A stretch of 64,000 nucleotides of DNA from Salivita marina. Lineage in GTDB: Bacteria; Pseudomonadota; Gammaproteobacteria; Pseudomonadales; Azotimanducaceae. Positions 1-9,768 of this stretch are shown here, in pieces (within the stretch, counting starts at the first letter, position 1; the number at the start of each line of letters is the position of its first letter). The DNA lies in the NCBI GenBank assembly GCA_038144425.1, contig JAYQNS010000003.1:709544-773543 (forward strand). Reading direction: 5' to 3'. Below the pieces are notes generated by a model. It saw nothing but the letters and a program-made list of their open reading frames with translations. It did not search any database and was not told the origin of the DNA. The position numbers and the translations under genes are program-made.

Positions 1-831
1 CATGAGGGCCGCCGCGTCGGCTACGGAGCGCACCATGGGGCCCGCCATGTCCCGATCGAGCAGCAAGGGCACAATGCCCGCCCGGGAAACGAGGCCGAAG
101 GTGGGCCGGAGCCCAACCAAGGCCAGGTGCGCCGAGGGCCCGCGAATGGAATTTCCCGTATCGGTCCCAAGCCCCGCCAGAGCAAAGCTCGCGGCCACGG
201 CGGAGGCCGTGCCCCCGGAGGATCCCGCGGGGGTATGGCGGCGATCGTAAGCATTCGCCGTACGGCCGTAGCTCGAGGACAGGCTTTCCTTGGCGCTGAA
301 GGCCCACTCGGCCATGTTCGTTTTGAAAAGCACCAGCGCCCCGGCGGCCCGAAGGCGGGCCACGATCGTCGCGTCCTTCGTTGGTGGGGGCACGGAAAGC
401 AAGGCTGCGGAACCGCCGGTGGTCGGAAGCCCCGCCGTATCCATGTTGTCCTTCACGGCCAGGGGCACGCAGTGGAGCAGGCCGAGGGGCTCCCCGGCTT
501 CCCGCTTTTCATCCAAGGCCCGTGCCTCGGAGAGGACCGCCGGGTTCACCACGGTAACGGTCCGTACCCCGAGAGGCTGGTCATAGGTGTGAACCCGATC
601 CAGATAGTGGGTCACGAGGGCTTGGCAGCTGACCGTCCCCGAAGCCAGCGCCTTCCGCACCGAAGCGATGGAGGCCTCATAGGCGAACGCCCCCGCCCCG
701 CCCTGCGCCCGTTCCCCGGCGGCAGCCCCAGCGCGCACGCCCAGGAACAGCCCCAAGGCCAGCCCAAGCCCTAGGATCCCCAGGCGCCGGCCCGGGACCC
801 GGGCCGGAAGCGTCAGAACGGCCACCACCAC
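1..831 (-). CDS. Secreted amidase-signature (AS) family amidase, C-terminus beyond window
   Basis: Hydrolase of the amidase-signature family; substrate not predictable. From a GTG start at 831 (two more GTG codons follow directly) the frame is open to the window edge, about 277 residues. An N-terminal signal-like hydrophobic stretch lies at residues 18-38, suggesting export. The Ser-cisSer-Lys triad is visible: Lys127 in AVKDN, Ser204 in AGSSGGTASA and Ser228 in GTDTGNSIRGPSA, with family-typical spacing. The start lies inside the last codons of the upstream lipoprotein gene (19-bp overlap), so it is translationally coupled at the end of the smc-zipA-ligA operon. The exact start and the missing C-terminus are uncertain. 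Confidence 0.85.
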   Translation of the reverse strand, partial: MVVAVLTLPARVPGRRLGILGLGLALGLFLGVRAGAAAGERAQGGAGAFAYEASIASVRKALASGTVSCQALVTHYLDRVHTYDQPLGVRTVTVVNPAVLSEARALDEKREAGEPLGLLHCVPLAVKDNMDTAGLPTTGGSAALLSVPPPTKDATIVARLRAAGALVLFKTNMAEWAFSAKESLSSSYGRTANAYDRRHTPAGSSGGTASAVAASFALAGLGTDTGNSIRGPSAHLALVGLRPTFGLVSRAGIVPLLLDRDMAGPMVRSVADAAALM

Positions 832-1430
832 GGACTTTCCAGGGACTTCCGGCAGCCCCGAAGCTGGGTCTCATAGCGATTGGCGCGGGTTTGCACTTTC
901 TTCGCGGTCTCAATCAGCCAGCCCTTGCTGCGCCAGGTACCCCGGCGGAATCCACCCCGTCCATCGTGGTAAGCCAGGTAGAGGCTGTAGGCGTCCGTCG
1001 GCTTCAGGCCCAGCTCCTTCACGCTCGCCCGGTTGTACCAGGCCATAAAGTCAATGGCGTCCCGGAAGTCATCGCGGTCGGAGAGGAGCCCCCCCTCGGC
1101 CTCCACATATTCCTCCCAGGTTTCGTTCTTCACCTGTGCATAGCCATAGGCCGTTGAGGGCCGCTTCCAGGGAATCACCCCAAAGACCTTTAGCCGCGGG
1201 GGCTTCGCCTTCGCCCGAAAGGAGGATTCCTGGTACATGATGGCCATGAGCACGGGGATGGGAATATCCCAGCGCCGCTCCGCGCGAGCCGCATCATCGA
1301 ACCAGTCGGCCTTTTCCGCGAAGATGAGGCAGATGTTGTCACTCCGCCCCGGCGGCGCGGTGGCACAGCCCGCCACCACCGCGACGCAGCACAGCATGAG
1401 CAAGATTCGTCGAAGACTCACCTGATTCAT
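813..1430 (-). CDS. Lytic transglycosylase-like (SLT domain) lipoprotein
   Basis: 205 residues with a lipoprotein signal peptide (lipobox VAGC, Cys22) and a lysozyme-fold SLT domain. The family pattern is seen as the catalytic-Glu region IMYQESSF near residue 68, then AYGYAQVKNETWEEY near 95 and a later AWYNRAS/AYHDGRGGF segment. Expected role is non-hydrolytic cleavage of peptidoglycan glycan strands at the outer or inner membrane face. The start overlaps the ligA stop by ATGA, so it is coupled to ligA. Family assignment is good; physiological role is inferred. Confidence 0.8.
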   Translation of the reverse strand: MNQVSLRRILLMLCCVAVVAGCATAPPGRSDNICLIFAEKADWFDDAARAERRWDIPIPVLMAIMYQESSFRAKAKPPRLKVFGVIPWKRPSTAYGYAQVKNETWEEYVEAEGGLLSDRDDFRDAIDFMAWYNRASVKELGLKPTDAYSLYLAYHDGRGGFRRGTWRSKGWLIETAKKVQTRANRYETQLRGCRKSLESPWWWPF

Positions 1431-3460
1431 TCCCTCGCCTCCAAAAACGCGACAAACGCCGCTTCATCCATGATCGTCACTCCCGCGGCCTGAGCCGCCG
1501 CCAGCTTTTGCCCTGCAGCTTCGCCGGCCACGACGACATCGGTATTTTTAGACACGCTCCCCGTGACCTTAGCACCCAGCGCCTGGAGCCGGTCCTTCGC
1601 CGCCTTTCGTGGAAGCGTCGCCAGCGTGCCCGTGAGCACCCAGTTCTGCCCCGCTAGGGGGCGGGGCCCGCCGGGCGCCGGAGGCTCGGGCTCAAGCCCC
1701 GCCGCGAGCAGTCGGTCCACGAGGCTTCGATGGGCGGGCTCGGCAAAATGATCGAGGATGCCCTGGGCGACGATGGGCCCGACGTCCCGGAGGGCCGTTA
1801 GGGCCTCGAAGTCAGCAGAAATCAGCGACGGCAAGGAGGGAAAGGCCTCCGCCAGGGTCACCGCCGTGGCCTCCCCCACCTCTCGAATGCCGAGGGCGAA
1901 GATCACTCGGGCCAGGGGGCGTCGCTTCGACGCAGCAATGCCGTCAATAAGATTCTGCGCCGATTTCTCCGCCATGCGTGGCAGGCCCGCCACCGCAGGC
2001 AAATCGAGGTGATAGAGGTCCGCCACGTCCCTCAGAAGCCCGCTTTCCACCAGGGCCGAGGCAAGCTTTTCCCCGAGGCCATCAATATCCATGGCCGTGC
2101 GCTGGGCAAAGTGCTGAAGCCCCGCCACCAGCTGGGCCGGACAGCCCTGGCTGTTGGGACAGCGCAGCACCACCGCGTCCGCCTCGCGACGCAGGGCCGC
2201 GGTACACACGGGGCACTGGGTAGGCACGGCCGGTGCTTCGCCCCTCGGGGTCACCGTGAGATCCAGATCCACTCGCACCACCTGAGGAATCACATCCCCC
2301 GCGCGCCGCACCCATACCGTGTCCCCGGGGCGCACGTCGAGCCGAGCGACCTCGTCGAAGTTATGAAGCGTGGCGTTAGAGACCGTGACTCCGCCAACAA
2401 ACACCGGCGCCAGCCGAGCCACGGGCGTCACGGCGCCGGTGCGCCCCACCTGGAGTTCGAGCGCTTCGAGTGTGGTGACGGCTTCCTCCGCCGGTGGCTT
2501 GAAGGCGAGGGCCCACCGCGGCGTGCGGCTCAGCACCCCCGCTGCCTGCTGCAGGGCCAGGTCATCGAGCTTAAGCACCACGCCATCAATGTCGTAATCA
2601 AGTTCCGCGCGCTGGGAGAGGCAACGGTTGATGAAGGCCAGTACCGCCTCCGCCCCTTCACAACGCGTGGTGTGGGGGTTCACGGGCAGGCCCCAGCGCC
2701 GGAGCGTATCGAGGGCTTCGCTATGGCTTCGGAATTGTTCCGACCCCGCCTCCCCCACGCTATAGGCAAAGATACGCAGGGGACGGCGCGCCGTAATCGC
2801 AGGGTCGAGCTGCCGTAGGCTGCCTGCGGCGCCGTTACGAGGATTCACTAGAGGCTTGTCACCGCGAGCCTCAGCCCCAGCGTTGTAGGTCGCGAAGGCG
2901 CTCCGGGCCATGTAGACCTCGCCTCGGACCTCGAGCTGGGCGGGCCAATCATCGCCGCGAAGCTGCAGCGGAACCGCCGTAATGGTGCGGATATTCCCCG
3001 TGATGTCTTCCCCGGTCTGCCCATCGCCACGGGTGGCTGCCAGCACCAGCCGGCCCTGCTCATAAACGAGCCGAACCGCCACGCCGTCAATCTTTGGCTC
3101 GCAGGTGTAGGTCAGGGGCGCTCGATCGAGCTCCCGGCGGAGCCGCTCATCAAAGTCCCGAACCCCCTGCTCATCCGTGCACTTCCCGAGGCTGAGCATG
3201 GCCGTGGGGTGGGCGACGCTTTGAAAGCCGGAAGCCGGCGCACCGCCCACGCGCTGCGTGGGAGAGCCGGGGTCAACGAGCTCAGGATGGGCAGCCTCTA
3301 GCGCTGAAAGGCGGTCGAAGAGCGCATCGTAGGCCCCATCGCTGATCTTCGGCGCGTCCAGGACATAGTAGGCATAATTGTGCTCTTCAAGGCTCTGGCG
3401 CAGGGCCTCCGCCTCCCGGCGGGCCGCCTCCGGGGCAGAACCGCTCGCCTCTGCATTCAT
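1427..3460 (-). CDS. ligA: NAD-dependent DNA ligase LigA
   Basis: Joins nicks in DNA during replication and repair using NAD+. 677 residues, the usual length. Order seen: N-terminal Ia domain (HNYAYYVLD), adenylation domain with the nucleotide-accepting Lys123 in the KIDG motif, OB domain, four-cysteine zinc finger (CPVC ... CPNSQGC) near residues 417-440, helix-hairpin-helix region, and a C-terminal BRCT domain (about 605-677, GQNWVLTGTL...). The ATG overlaps the zipA stop (ATGA). The smc-zipA-ligA order is a common gammaproteobacterial arrangement. Confidence 0.97.
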   Translation of the reverse strand: MNAEASGSAPEAARREAEALRQSLEEHNYAYYVLDAPKISDGAYDALFDRLSALEAAHPELVDPGSPTQRVGGAPASGFQSVAHPTAMLSLGKCTDEQGVRDFDERLRRELDRAPLTYTCEPKIDGVAVRLVYEQGRLVLAATRGDGQTGEDITGNIRTITAVPLQLRGDDWPAQLEVRGEVYMARSAFATYNAGAEARGDKPLVNPRNGAAGSLRQLDPAITARRPLRIFAYSVGEAGSEQFRSHSEALDTLRRWGLPVNPHTTRCEGAEAVLAFINRCLSQRAELDYDIDGVVLKLDDLALQQAAGVLSRTPRWALAFKPPAEEAVTTLEALELQVGRTGAVTPVARLAPVFVGGVTVSNATLHNFDEVARLDVRPGDTVWVRRAGDVIPQVVRVDLDLTVTPRGEAPAVPTQCPVCTAALRREADAVVLRCPNSQGCPAQLVAGLQHFAQRTAMDIDGLGEKLASALVESGLLRDVADLYHLDLPAVAGLPRMAEKSAQNLIDGIAASKRRPLARVIFALGIREVGEATAVTLAEAFPSLPSLISADFEALTALRDVGPIVAQGILDHFAEPAHRSLVDRLLAAGLEPEPPAPGGPRPLAGQNWVLTGTLATLPRKAAKDRLQALGAKVTGSVSKNTDVVVAGEAAGQKLAAAQAAGVTIMDEAAFVAFLEARE

Positions 3461-4422
3461 CGCGGACCCGGTCGCGACATCTGGCGACGTTGGAATTCTC
3501 GGATGCGCTGGCGACAGTAGTCGAGGGTTTGCGCGGTCATGACGCTGCGTTGCTCATCTCGCAGCTCCCCCTGAAAGCGCTCCGCAAGCGCCTTAGCCAC
3601 TTGCACCATGGCCTCGAAGGCCTCCAGGGGCGCCGCGGGTCCAGGGAGCTGGAGGAAGAAGGACACCCCGGGGGTTTCAAAGCTGTCGAGGGTGCTGAGG
3701 TCGAAGGTGCCCGGTTCCACGGCGCTGGCCATGGAGAACGCGGGCTGGCCCGTGGCCTCGTCGTAGTGATGGAAGATATTCATGTCCCCGTAGCGCAAGC
3801 CGTAATGGGTCACCGTCTCGACCAGCGCCGGGCCCGCCATCAGCGATTCCCGCGCCAGCACATGCACCACAAGGACCTCCTCCGGCGGCGGCGGGGGCTC
3901 GGCCCCTTCCACCGCAGGTTCGGCGGAGGCGGCCTTTGCCGCGGCCTGCGCCTTGGGGACTTCCCGCTTCTTCCGCCCGCCAGCGCCTGAGGCAGGGGCG
4001 CGGGAGACGATGGGCTCCCCAGCAAAGAGAGGCGCCTGCTCCGGGACGGTCGGGGGTCCTCCCTCCGGTTCCGGCGTTGGCGGGGTTACAGGCTCAGAGG
4101 CACGGGCCACCGGGGCAGGCTCGGGCGCCTTCGCTTCGGGAAAGAGCGGATCTTCCGCTGGGGGCGCCAGCCCCGAAAGGGGATCGTCGCTTACCGCTGC
4201 GGACTCCGCTGCCGGCGGAAGGGTCCCGGGGGAGACGATTCGAGCCCCGCCGTTCGGCAGTTCGCTCCGAGTCAGGTCAATCTCCTCACCGTCGTCTCCG
4301 GGGCTGGGATCCATGCGCAGCGGCAGTTCATCGCGAAAGCGGGTCCAGAGCCCATGGCCCAAGATGGCCACAACCCCAAGCACCCCAAGGGCAAGGAAAA
4401 GCTCTCGAATTCCCCATTCCAT
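3457..4422 (-). CDS. zipA: Cell division protein ZipA
   Basis: Inner-membrane tether for FtsZ at the division ring. 321 residues: N-terminal membrane segment at about 4-26 (ELFLALGVLGVVAILG), basic-acidic boundary, a Pro/Ala/Glu-rich unstructured linker to about residue 180, and the C-terminal FtsZ-binding domain (from about VLVVHVLARES, including GDMNIFHHYD and the FDLSTLDSFETPG stretch). A good ribosome site (AGAGGGGAGG) precedes the ATG. It lies 18 bp after smc. ZipA is confined to Gammaproteobacteria, which helps place the organism. Confidence 0.95.
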   Translation of the reverse strand: MEWGIRELFLALGVLGVVAILGHGLWTRFRDELPLRMDPSPGDDGEEIDLTRSELPNGGARIVSPGTLPPAAESAAVSDDPLSGLAPPAEDPLFPEAKAPEPAPVARASEPVTPPTPEPEGGPPTVPEQAPLFAGEPIVSRAPASGAGGRKKREVPKAQAAAKAASAEPAVEGAEPPPPPEEVLVVHVLARESLMAGPALVETVTHYGLRYGDMNIFHHYDEATGQPAFSMASAVEPGTFDLSTLDSFETPGVSFFLQLPGPAAPLEAFEAMVQVAKALAERFQGELRDEQRSVMTAQTLDYCRQRIREFQRRQMSRPGPR

Positions 4423-4440
4423 GCGTGCCTCCCCTCTGCC

Positions 4441-7400
4441 CTAGCCCGCTAGGGCCGCGGCTTCTTCCACATTAACGGATACCAAGCGCGACACCCCGGG
4501 CTCCTGCATGGTGACCCCCATGAGGTGCTCGCCCATCTCCATGGAGATCTTGTTGTGGGTGATATAGATGAATTGCACTTCCTTCGACATCTCCGTCACC
4601 AGGCGACAGAAGCGCCCCACGTTCGCATCATCCAGCGGGGCATCCACCTCATCGAGCATGCAAAAGGGCGCGGGATTCAGGCGGAAGATGGAGAACACGA
4701 GCGCGATGGCCGTGAGCGCCTTCTCCCCGCCGGAAAGCAAATGGATGGAGGCATTTTTCTTCCCCGGGGGCCGGGCCATGATGGCAACGCCGGTGTCGAG
4801 GAGGTCGTCGCCGGTCAGCTCAAGGTAGGCATGCCCACCTCCAAAGACCTTCGGGAATAGGCTTTGCAGCCCGCTATTCACCTGATCGAAGGTTTCCTTG
4901 AAGCGGGCTCGGGTTTCCCGGTCGATCTTTCGAATCGCCTCTTCCAAGGTCGCCAACGCTTCCTCAAGGTCGGCGTTCTGCGCGTCCAGGTATTGCTTCC
5001 GCTCCTGCTCCTGCTCGAATTCCTCGATGGCCGCCAGGTTAATGGGGCCTAGGCGGTCGATGCGCCGATTGAGGCCCTCGAGCCGCTCGGCCCAGGCGCC
5101 GGCTTCCGCTTCCGGCTCCAAGGCGTCCAGCAGGGCTTCCGGGCGTTGCTCGAAGGGCTCAAGCTGCTCCTCTACCGCGCCGCGCTTGAGCACCAGCGCT
5201 TGGTGCGCCATGCGGGCGCTTTCAAGGGCTTCCCCCAGCTTTTGCACCCGATCATCGGCGTCGCTACGGGCCTGCTCAAGGGTCCGAAGCTCGGCGTCGA
5301 GCTCGGAAAGCTTGCCCCGAGCGCCCTCGAGCTGCTTCTCCACTTCGGCGCGTTGGGAAAGCTGTTCCTCAAGGGTGGCTTTCATTCCCGCCAGGGGCGC
5401 TTGGGATTCGGTCAGCTCGGACTCGAGGCCCGACAGCTGGCCCGCAAGGGTCGTGAGCTGCTCCGTGAGCCGGGCCTGCGCCTTGCGCGTGGCCTCGAGC
5501 TGGGTGGTCAGGTTCTGCGCCTTGAGGCTGGCCTCGTAAGCGGCCTCCCGTTGCTGCTGGGCTTCCCCGCGGGCGCTTTGCACCTGGCTCCGAAGCGCAT
5601 CGCGCTGCGCCAGCCGGCCGCTGCGCTCGCTGTCAAAGCGGGCCTTCTCGCTTTCCGCCGTTTGCCGAGCCCCCTGGGCCGCAGCCAGCCCTTCCCGCTC
5701 CTGGCGCTGCTGATTTTCGAGCTCGGCGCGCTCTTCCCTCAGACGCTGGGCCCGGGCTTCCGCGGCCTCGAGGCGCGCTGCCAGCGCGCTGCGCTCGGAT
5801 AGCTTCACCCCCTGCAAGCGGGCTCGCTCGTCGAGGCTGTCCTGAATGCCCGCTCGCTCGGCCTCCAGGGCCGCAAGCTGGGCCCGATGGGCCCCGACCC
5901 GATCTTCCCCGACTTCCTGCGCCGCACTGTTTTCCCCTAACTCGCTACCCAGCGCTTCCAGCGCTTGGCCCCGACGCAGTACCCCCGCTTCGGCGTGATC
6001 GCCCCGGGCGACGCGAAGCCAGCTGGCGCCGATCAGGACCCCGTCGCGGGTGACGACCCGCTCCTCCGGGCCCAGGCGACTGCGCAGGGCCAGCCCTTCC
6101 TGGAGCGTCTCCACGGCCCACACCCCTTGAAGCAGGGCCGAGAGGTCATCGTCCCCCTCCACATAGCGGGCCAGGGGAGCTCGCCCCAGCGCATCCTCTA
6201 CCGACGCCGCGCCCGCGCTGCCGCCCACGCTCTCAAAGAGCGTCAGTTCGGCGTTATCTAAGGCCATGGCGGCCTCGCCGGGGCCATCGAGATGTTCCAC
6301 CACGACGGCCTGAAGGGCGCCCCCTAGCACCTGTTCCACCGCCGTTTCCCAGCCCGCCTGCACGGTGAGTCGCTCTGCGAGGCGGGGACGGCGGCTTAAG
6401 CCGCGCTCCGAAAGCCAGCTGGCCGCCGCTTCGTCCGTGCGGCCCAGGGCCGATTCCTGCAACGCTTCTAAGGAAGCGCGGCGCCCGGCCAGCTGCTGCC
6501 CATCGCTCCGCAGCTCCGCCAGGGCCCGCTCCGCTTCCTGCAGGGCGCTGCGCTCCGCAGCAATGCGCTCCCCAATGGCCTGGCGTCGCCCTTCCTCCGC
6601 CTCGAGCTGAGTCTTCAGCTCCGCGAGGGTCCTGTCTAAGCGCGCGAGATCTTCACTGTTGCCCTCCACCGCGGGCGCGACCTCAAGCTTGTCGAGGCGC
6701 TCCTGGAGCCGAGCCAGGGTTCGCTCTAGCTGCGTGGCCCGAGCCGCCTCCACCTCCGCCCGCCGAGTCGGCGCGGCGGCGTCCAGGTTGAAGCGCTCCC
6801 ACGCCTGCTCCCAGGCGCTGAGGGCGGCTTCCGCCTCGGCGAGACGCCCATCGGCGGCGCGCTGGGCCTCCTGGGCGCGCGCCTGCCCCGGGCCAAGCTC
6901 GGCGAGGGCTGTTTCGAGCTCCTCAATCCGCCGGCTATCGGCTTCCAGGTTCCGAGCCGTTTCCTCCCTTCGGGCCTGGGCACTGGCTCGATCTCCGGCA
7001 AGCTGGCGCCCCCGCTGCTCCTTCGCGCGCAGCGACTCCTCGAGTCGAGCAATCTCCGCCCCTAAGCTGTAGAACCGCTGCTGGATGCCATCGACGTCCT
7101 GAGCGAGGGTCTCCCGACCCACCCGGGCTTGCTCCAGCTGCCGCAGGGTGGCTCCCCGAGCCGTCACCGCTTCCTCTCGGTTCAACTCGGCGCGCTTCAC
7201 GGCACCATCCGCCGTCTCCAGCTCCGTCGACAGGCCCTGCCAGCGTAGGGCCAAGAGTTCCGCTTCCAGCTGCCGCGCTTCGCCCTTAAGGGTCCTGAAG
7301 GTCTCTGCGGCCCGGGCCTGGCGCTGGAGTCGCCCGAGTTGCCGATCGAGCTCCTCTCGAAGATCGTTTAGGCGATCGAGGTTTTCCTTCGTGTGCTTTA

Positions 7401-7950
7401 TGCGGTTTTCCGTCTCTCGGCGCCGCTCCTTATAGCGGGAAATACCGGCCGCTTCCTCGAGGTGCTGGCGGAGCTCTTCGGGCTTAGCTTCAATGAGATT
7501 CGAGATCATGCCCTGCTCGATAATGGCGTAGCTCCGGGGCCCCAGCCCCGTGCCGAGGAACACGTCCTGGATGTCGCGGCGGCGGCAGCGGCTATCGTTT
7601 AAAAAGTAGATGGACTGCCCGTCTCGGGTAACCTGGCGGCGAATGGCGATTTCCGCGAAGGCCGCATACTGGCCTGCGATACGCTGATCGGTGTTGTCGA
7701 AAATCAGCTCAATGCTGGCCTGGGCCGTCGGTTTCCGCGAATTAGAGCCATTGAAGATGACGTCCGTGATGGACTCGCCCCGGAGCTGCTTGGCGCTGCT
7801 TTCCCCCATCACCCAGCGCACCGCGTCAATGACGTTGGATTTACCGCATCCGTTGGGCCCGACGATCGCCGTGAGGTTGGCCGGTAGGTGCACCGCGGTG
7901 GGATCTACGAAGGATTTAAAGCCCGCCAGTTTTATAGATTTTAAACGCAT
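4441..7950 (-). CDS. smc: Chromosome segregation protein SMC
   Basis: ATPase of the condensin type that compacts and segregates chromosomes. 1169 residues: Walker A GPNGCGKS at 31-38, two long coiled coils flanking a hinge (about 500-660, WLSERGLSRRPRLAERL to the EERVVTRDG region), signature LSGGEKALTAIALVFSIF and Walker B FCMLDEVDAPLDD near the C-terminus. All ABC-type motifs are intact. It is first gene of the operon running into zipA and ligA; 132 bp separate its start from ccmI. No frame damage despite its length. Confidence 0.97.
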   Translation of the reverse strand: MRLKSIKLAGFKSFVDPTAVHLPANLTAIVGPNGCGKSNVIDAVRWVMGESSAKQLRGESITDVIFNGSNSRKPTAQASIELIFDNTDQRIAGQYAAFAEIAIRRQVTRDGQSIYFLNDSRCRRRDIQDVFLGTGLGPRSYAIIEQGMISNLIEAKPEELRQHLEEAAGISRYKERRRETENRIKHTKENLDRLNDLREELDRQLGRLQRQARAAETFRTLKGEARQLEAELLALRWQGLSTELETADGAVKRAELNREEAVTARGATLRQLEQARVGRETLAQDVDGIQQRFYSLGAEIARLEESLRAKEQRGRQLAGDRASAQARREETARNLEADSRRIEELETALAELGPGQARAQEAQRAADGRLAEAEAALSAWEQAWERFNLDAAAPTRRAEVEAARATQLERTLARLQERLDKLEVAPAVEGNSEDLARLDRTLAELKTQLEAEEGRRQAIGERIAAERSALQEAERALAELRSDGQQLAGRRASLEALQESALGRTDEAAASWLSERGLSRRPRLAERLTVQAGWETAVEQVLGGALQAVVVEHLDGPGEAAMALDNAELTLFESVGGSAGAASVEDALGRAPLARYVEGDDDLSALLQGVWAVETLQEGLALRSRLGPEERVVTRDGVLIGASWLRVARGDHAEAGVLRRGQALEALGSELGENSAAQEVGEDRVGAHRAQLAALEAERAGIQDSLDERARLQGVKLSERSALAARLEAAEARAQRLREERAELENQQRQEREGLAAAQGARQTAESEKARFDSERSGRLAQRDALRSQVQSARGEAQQQREAAYEASLKAQNLTTQLEATRKAQARLTEQLTTLAGQLSGLESELTESQAPLAGMKATLEEQLSQRAEVEKQLEGARGKLSELDAELRTLEQARSDADDRVQKLGEALESARMAHQALVLKRGAVEEQLEPFEQRPEALLDALEPEAEAGAWAERLEGLNRRIDRLGPINLAAIEEFEQEQERKQYLDAQNADLEEALATLEEAIRKIDRETRARFKETFDQVNSGLQSLFPKVFGGGHAYLELTGDDLLDTGVAIMARPPGKKNASIHLLSGGEKALTAIALVFSIFRLNPAPFCMLDEVDAPLDDANVGRFCRLVTEMSKEVQFIYITHNKISMEMGEHLMGVTMQEPGVSRLVSVNVEEAAALAG

Positions 7951-8082
7951 GGTTCCCCGAGCCCCTGGGGGCGCGACGCCGGCTATCCGTTACCCTCGAG
8001 CGTAAGAGAGGGGGCCGCCGGCTTGTTTTTTTCTAGTGTAGCCGAAGGGCCCTAACCCCTGCATCTAGTGGTTTCGGCCAGT

Positions 8083-9768
8083 TCACTCCACAACTTGATC
8101 GATCACGAGGGCTTTCACGCCAGAGAAGGCGCTCCCATCTTCCGTGCGCAGGGGCCCGAGACGCCCCTCGAGGTCTCCCGGGGCCGCGCGCACCCCGCCG
8201 CTGGCCGTCACCCGAGCCACCACCTCGAGAGCGGGCACGGAGCGCAGACCCTGCCCCGGGATCATGGCCGAGCCCTCATCCAGCACCACCTCCCGCGGCA
8301 ATTCGCTTGCCAGAAAGCGATCCACGGCAAGGGGCATGGGCGTGCCTGGGGTGCGGGCAAAGACGAAGACCGTGGCCTCGGGCGCGGCGCTGAGCCCCGG
8401 CGCCAGGGAAAGCTGAAGTCGGAGGGCCGCAGGGGTGGCTTCCCCGGCCTCCACCGGCTCGTCAGCAGGCGGTGCTGCGGAGCTTTCTGTCTCGAGGGTA
8501 AAACGCGGCGCCGGCGCCGTCGGGCCAAGGGCTAGCGTTACCCGGGCGCCGGCGGTGGGCACGGCTTCGAGCACGACCTCCTTCATATCGTCCCCGCCCG
8601 CGGGGGACCCATCCATGGACAGGCGCGCCACCACTTCCACCGCCTCCTGGCCCACGATGCTCATAGCCGGGCTCATGGCATCCTCGGGCCCGAGGCGCAC
8701 GGACAGCTGGGTGGCAGGATTGTGGCGCTCCACGGCGAGGGGCATTCGTCCCCCGGGAGGCCGGGCCAGAATAAACAGCTGGGCCTGGGCCGGCAGGTTC
8801 TCAAGCCAAGCCGGCGCCACGGTGAGATCCACGGCAATGCCCGGCCCCGCGGGCGCCGCTTCGCCCAGGGCCGCAAGGTCCAAGCCCCCCAGCTCCGCTG
8901 CTCGGCGCTGGGCGTCTTCCAAAAACTGACGCCGCGCCGGATTCGTGACCCCTGCCGCCAGCACCCGGCGAAAGGTCTCCGCCGCCTCTCGATAGCGGGC
9001 TTGAGAGAAGGCATCCATGGCCAGGAGTTCAAGCATGACGGGCTGGTCCGGCACGGTAGCGAGGACGCGATCGACCAGAGCCCGGGCGGTAGGGTCGAGG
9101 CGCCGATCGTTCGCGAGGTAGAGGGCTTGAGCTCGGTAGACGAGGGCCACGAGGGCGCCCCCGGTGAGCTTTTCCACCTCCTCAAAGGCCGTCGCGGCCT
9201 GGGTGAAGGCACCCAAATCCATGGCCCGCTGGCCGACGAGAAACCAGCCATCGGGTTCCTTCGCATCAAGGCTACGCAGGCGCTGTTCAAGCCCCTCAAG
9301 GCGCAGGCGCAGGCCCGCGATCTCCGACGTCGTGGGGTCCTCGCCAAGGGCCGCCTGGGCCGCGTCAAAGACCTCAAGTTCGGCCTTGAAGGCCAAATCC
9401 TCCGCAGCTCCGAAGGAAAGCCCCCAGGGCGCATAAAACAGCAGCGCCAGCAGGGGCATCAGCACCGCACTGGCCCAGAGCACGCGGCGAGCAGGGCGGG
9501 CCGCCATCTTGACCCCCGTGGGCGTTGCGGTCCCCACATCGGCGAGGAGGGCCCGGTCAAGCTCCGCCAAGAGCGCGCGGTGGCTCGGGGCATCGAGGCG
9601 CCCGTCGGCGAGATCCTCGGCAAGCTCGGCGCGCCGCTCCTCAAAGGTGGCGAGGTTGGAACTTAGGCGCAGCGCATCGCCGTCATCAAGGGAGCGCCGG
9701 CGCAAGGGGTACAGCACAAAGCCCATGGCCCCGAGGGCGAGGGCCAGGAGGGAAAGCCAAAGGGTCAT
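8083..9768 (-). CDS. ccmI: Cytochrome c biogenesis protein CcmI with extended C-terminus
   Basis: Apocytochrome c chaperone working with the CcmF/CcmH haem-ligation complex. 561 residues: membrane segment at about 3-20, a second at about 96-118 (VLWASAVLMPLLALLFYAP), then TPR-like helices to about 310. The periplasmic C-terminal part contains two similar domains, each with an AxxFxFARxPG..MPLAV(E/D)R pattern followed by a V(E)VVAR strand, which looks like a tandem duplication. The ATG overlaps the ccmH stop (ATGA), making it the last gene of the ccm operon. Confidence 0.92.
   Translation of the reverse strand: MTLWLSLLALALGAMGFVLYPLRRRSLDDGDALRLSSNLATFEERRAELAEDLADGRLDAPSHRALLAELDRALLADVGTATPTGVKMAARPARRVLWASAVLMPLLALLFYAPWGLSFGAAEDLAFKAELEVFDAAQAALGEDPTTSEIAGLRLRLEGLEQRLRSLDAKEPDGWFLVGQRAMDLGAFTQAATAFEEVEKLTGGALVALVYRAQALYLANDRRLDPTARALVDRVLATVPDQPVMLELLAMDAFSQARYREAAETFRRVLAAGVTNPARRQFLEDAQRRAAELGGLDLAALGEAAPAGPGIAVDLTVAPAWLENLPAQAQLFILARPPGGRMPLAVERHNPATQLSVRLGPEDAMSPAMSIVGQEAVEVVARLSMDGSPAGGDDMKEVVLEAVPTAGARVTLALGPTAPAPRFTLETESSAAPPADEPVEAGEATPAALRLQLSLAPGLSAAPEATVFVFARTPGTPMPLAVDRFLASELPREVVLDEGSAMIPGQGLRSVPALEVVARVTASGGVRAAPGDLEGRLGPLRTEDGSAFSGVKALVIDQVVE

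Noticed and set aside
2009..2818. Plus-strand open frame opposite ligA
   Set aside because: Shadow of the ligase gene; no recognisable protein features.
8041..8078. GCCGAA/TTCGGC inverted repeat after ccmI as a terminator
   Set aside because: Arms are only six bases with a 26-base loop and no T tract on the ccm strand.
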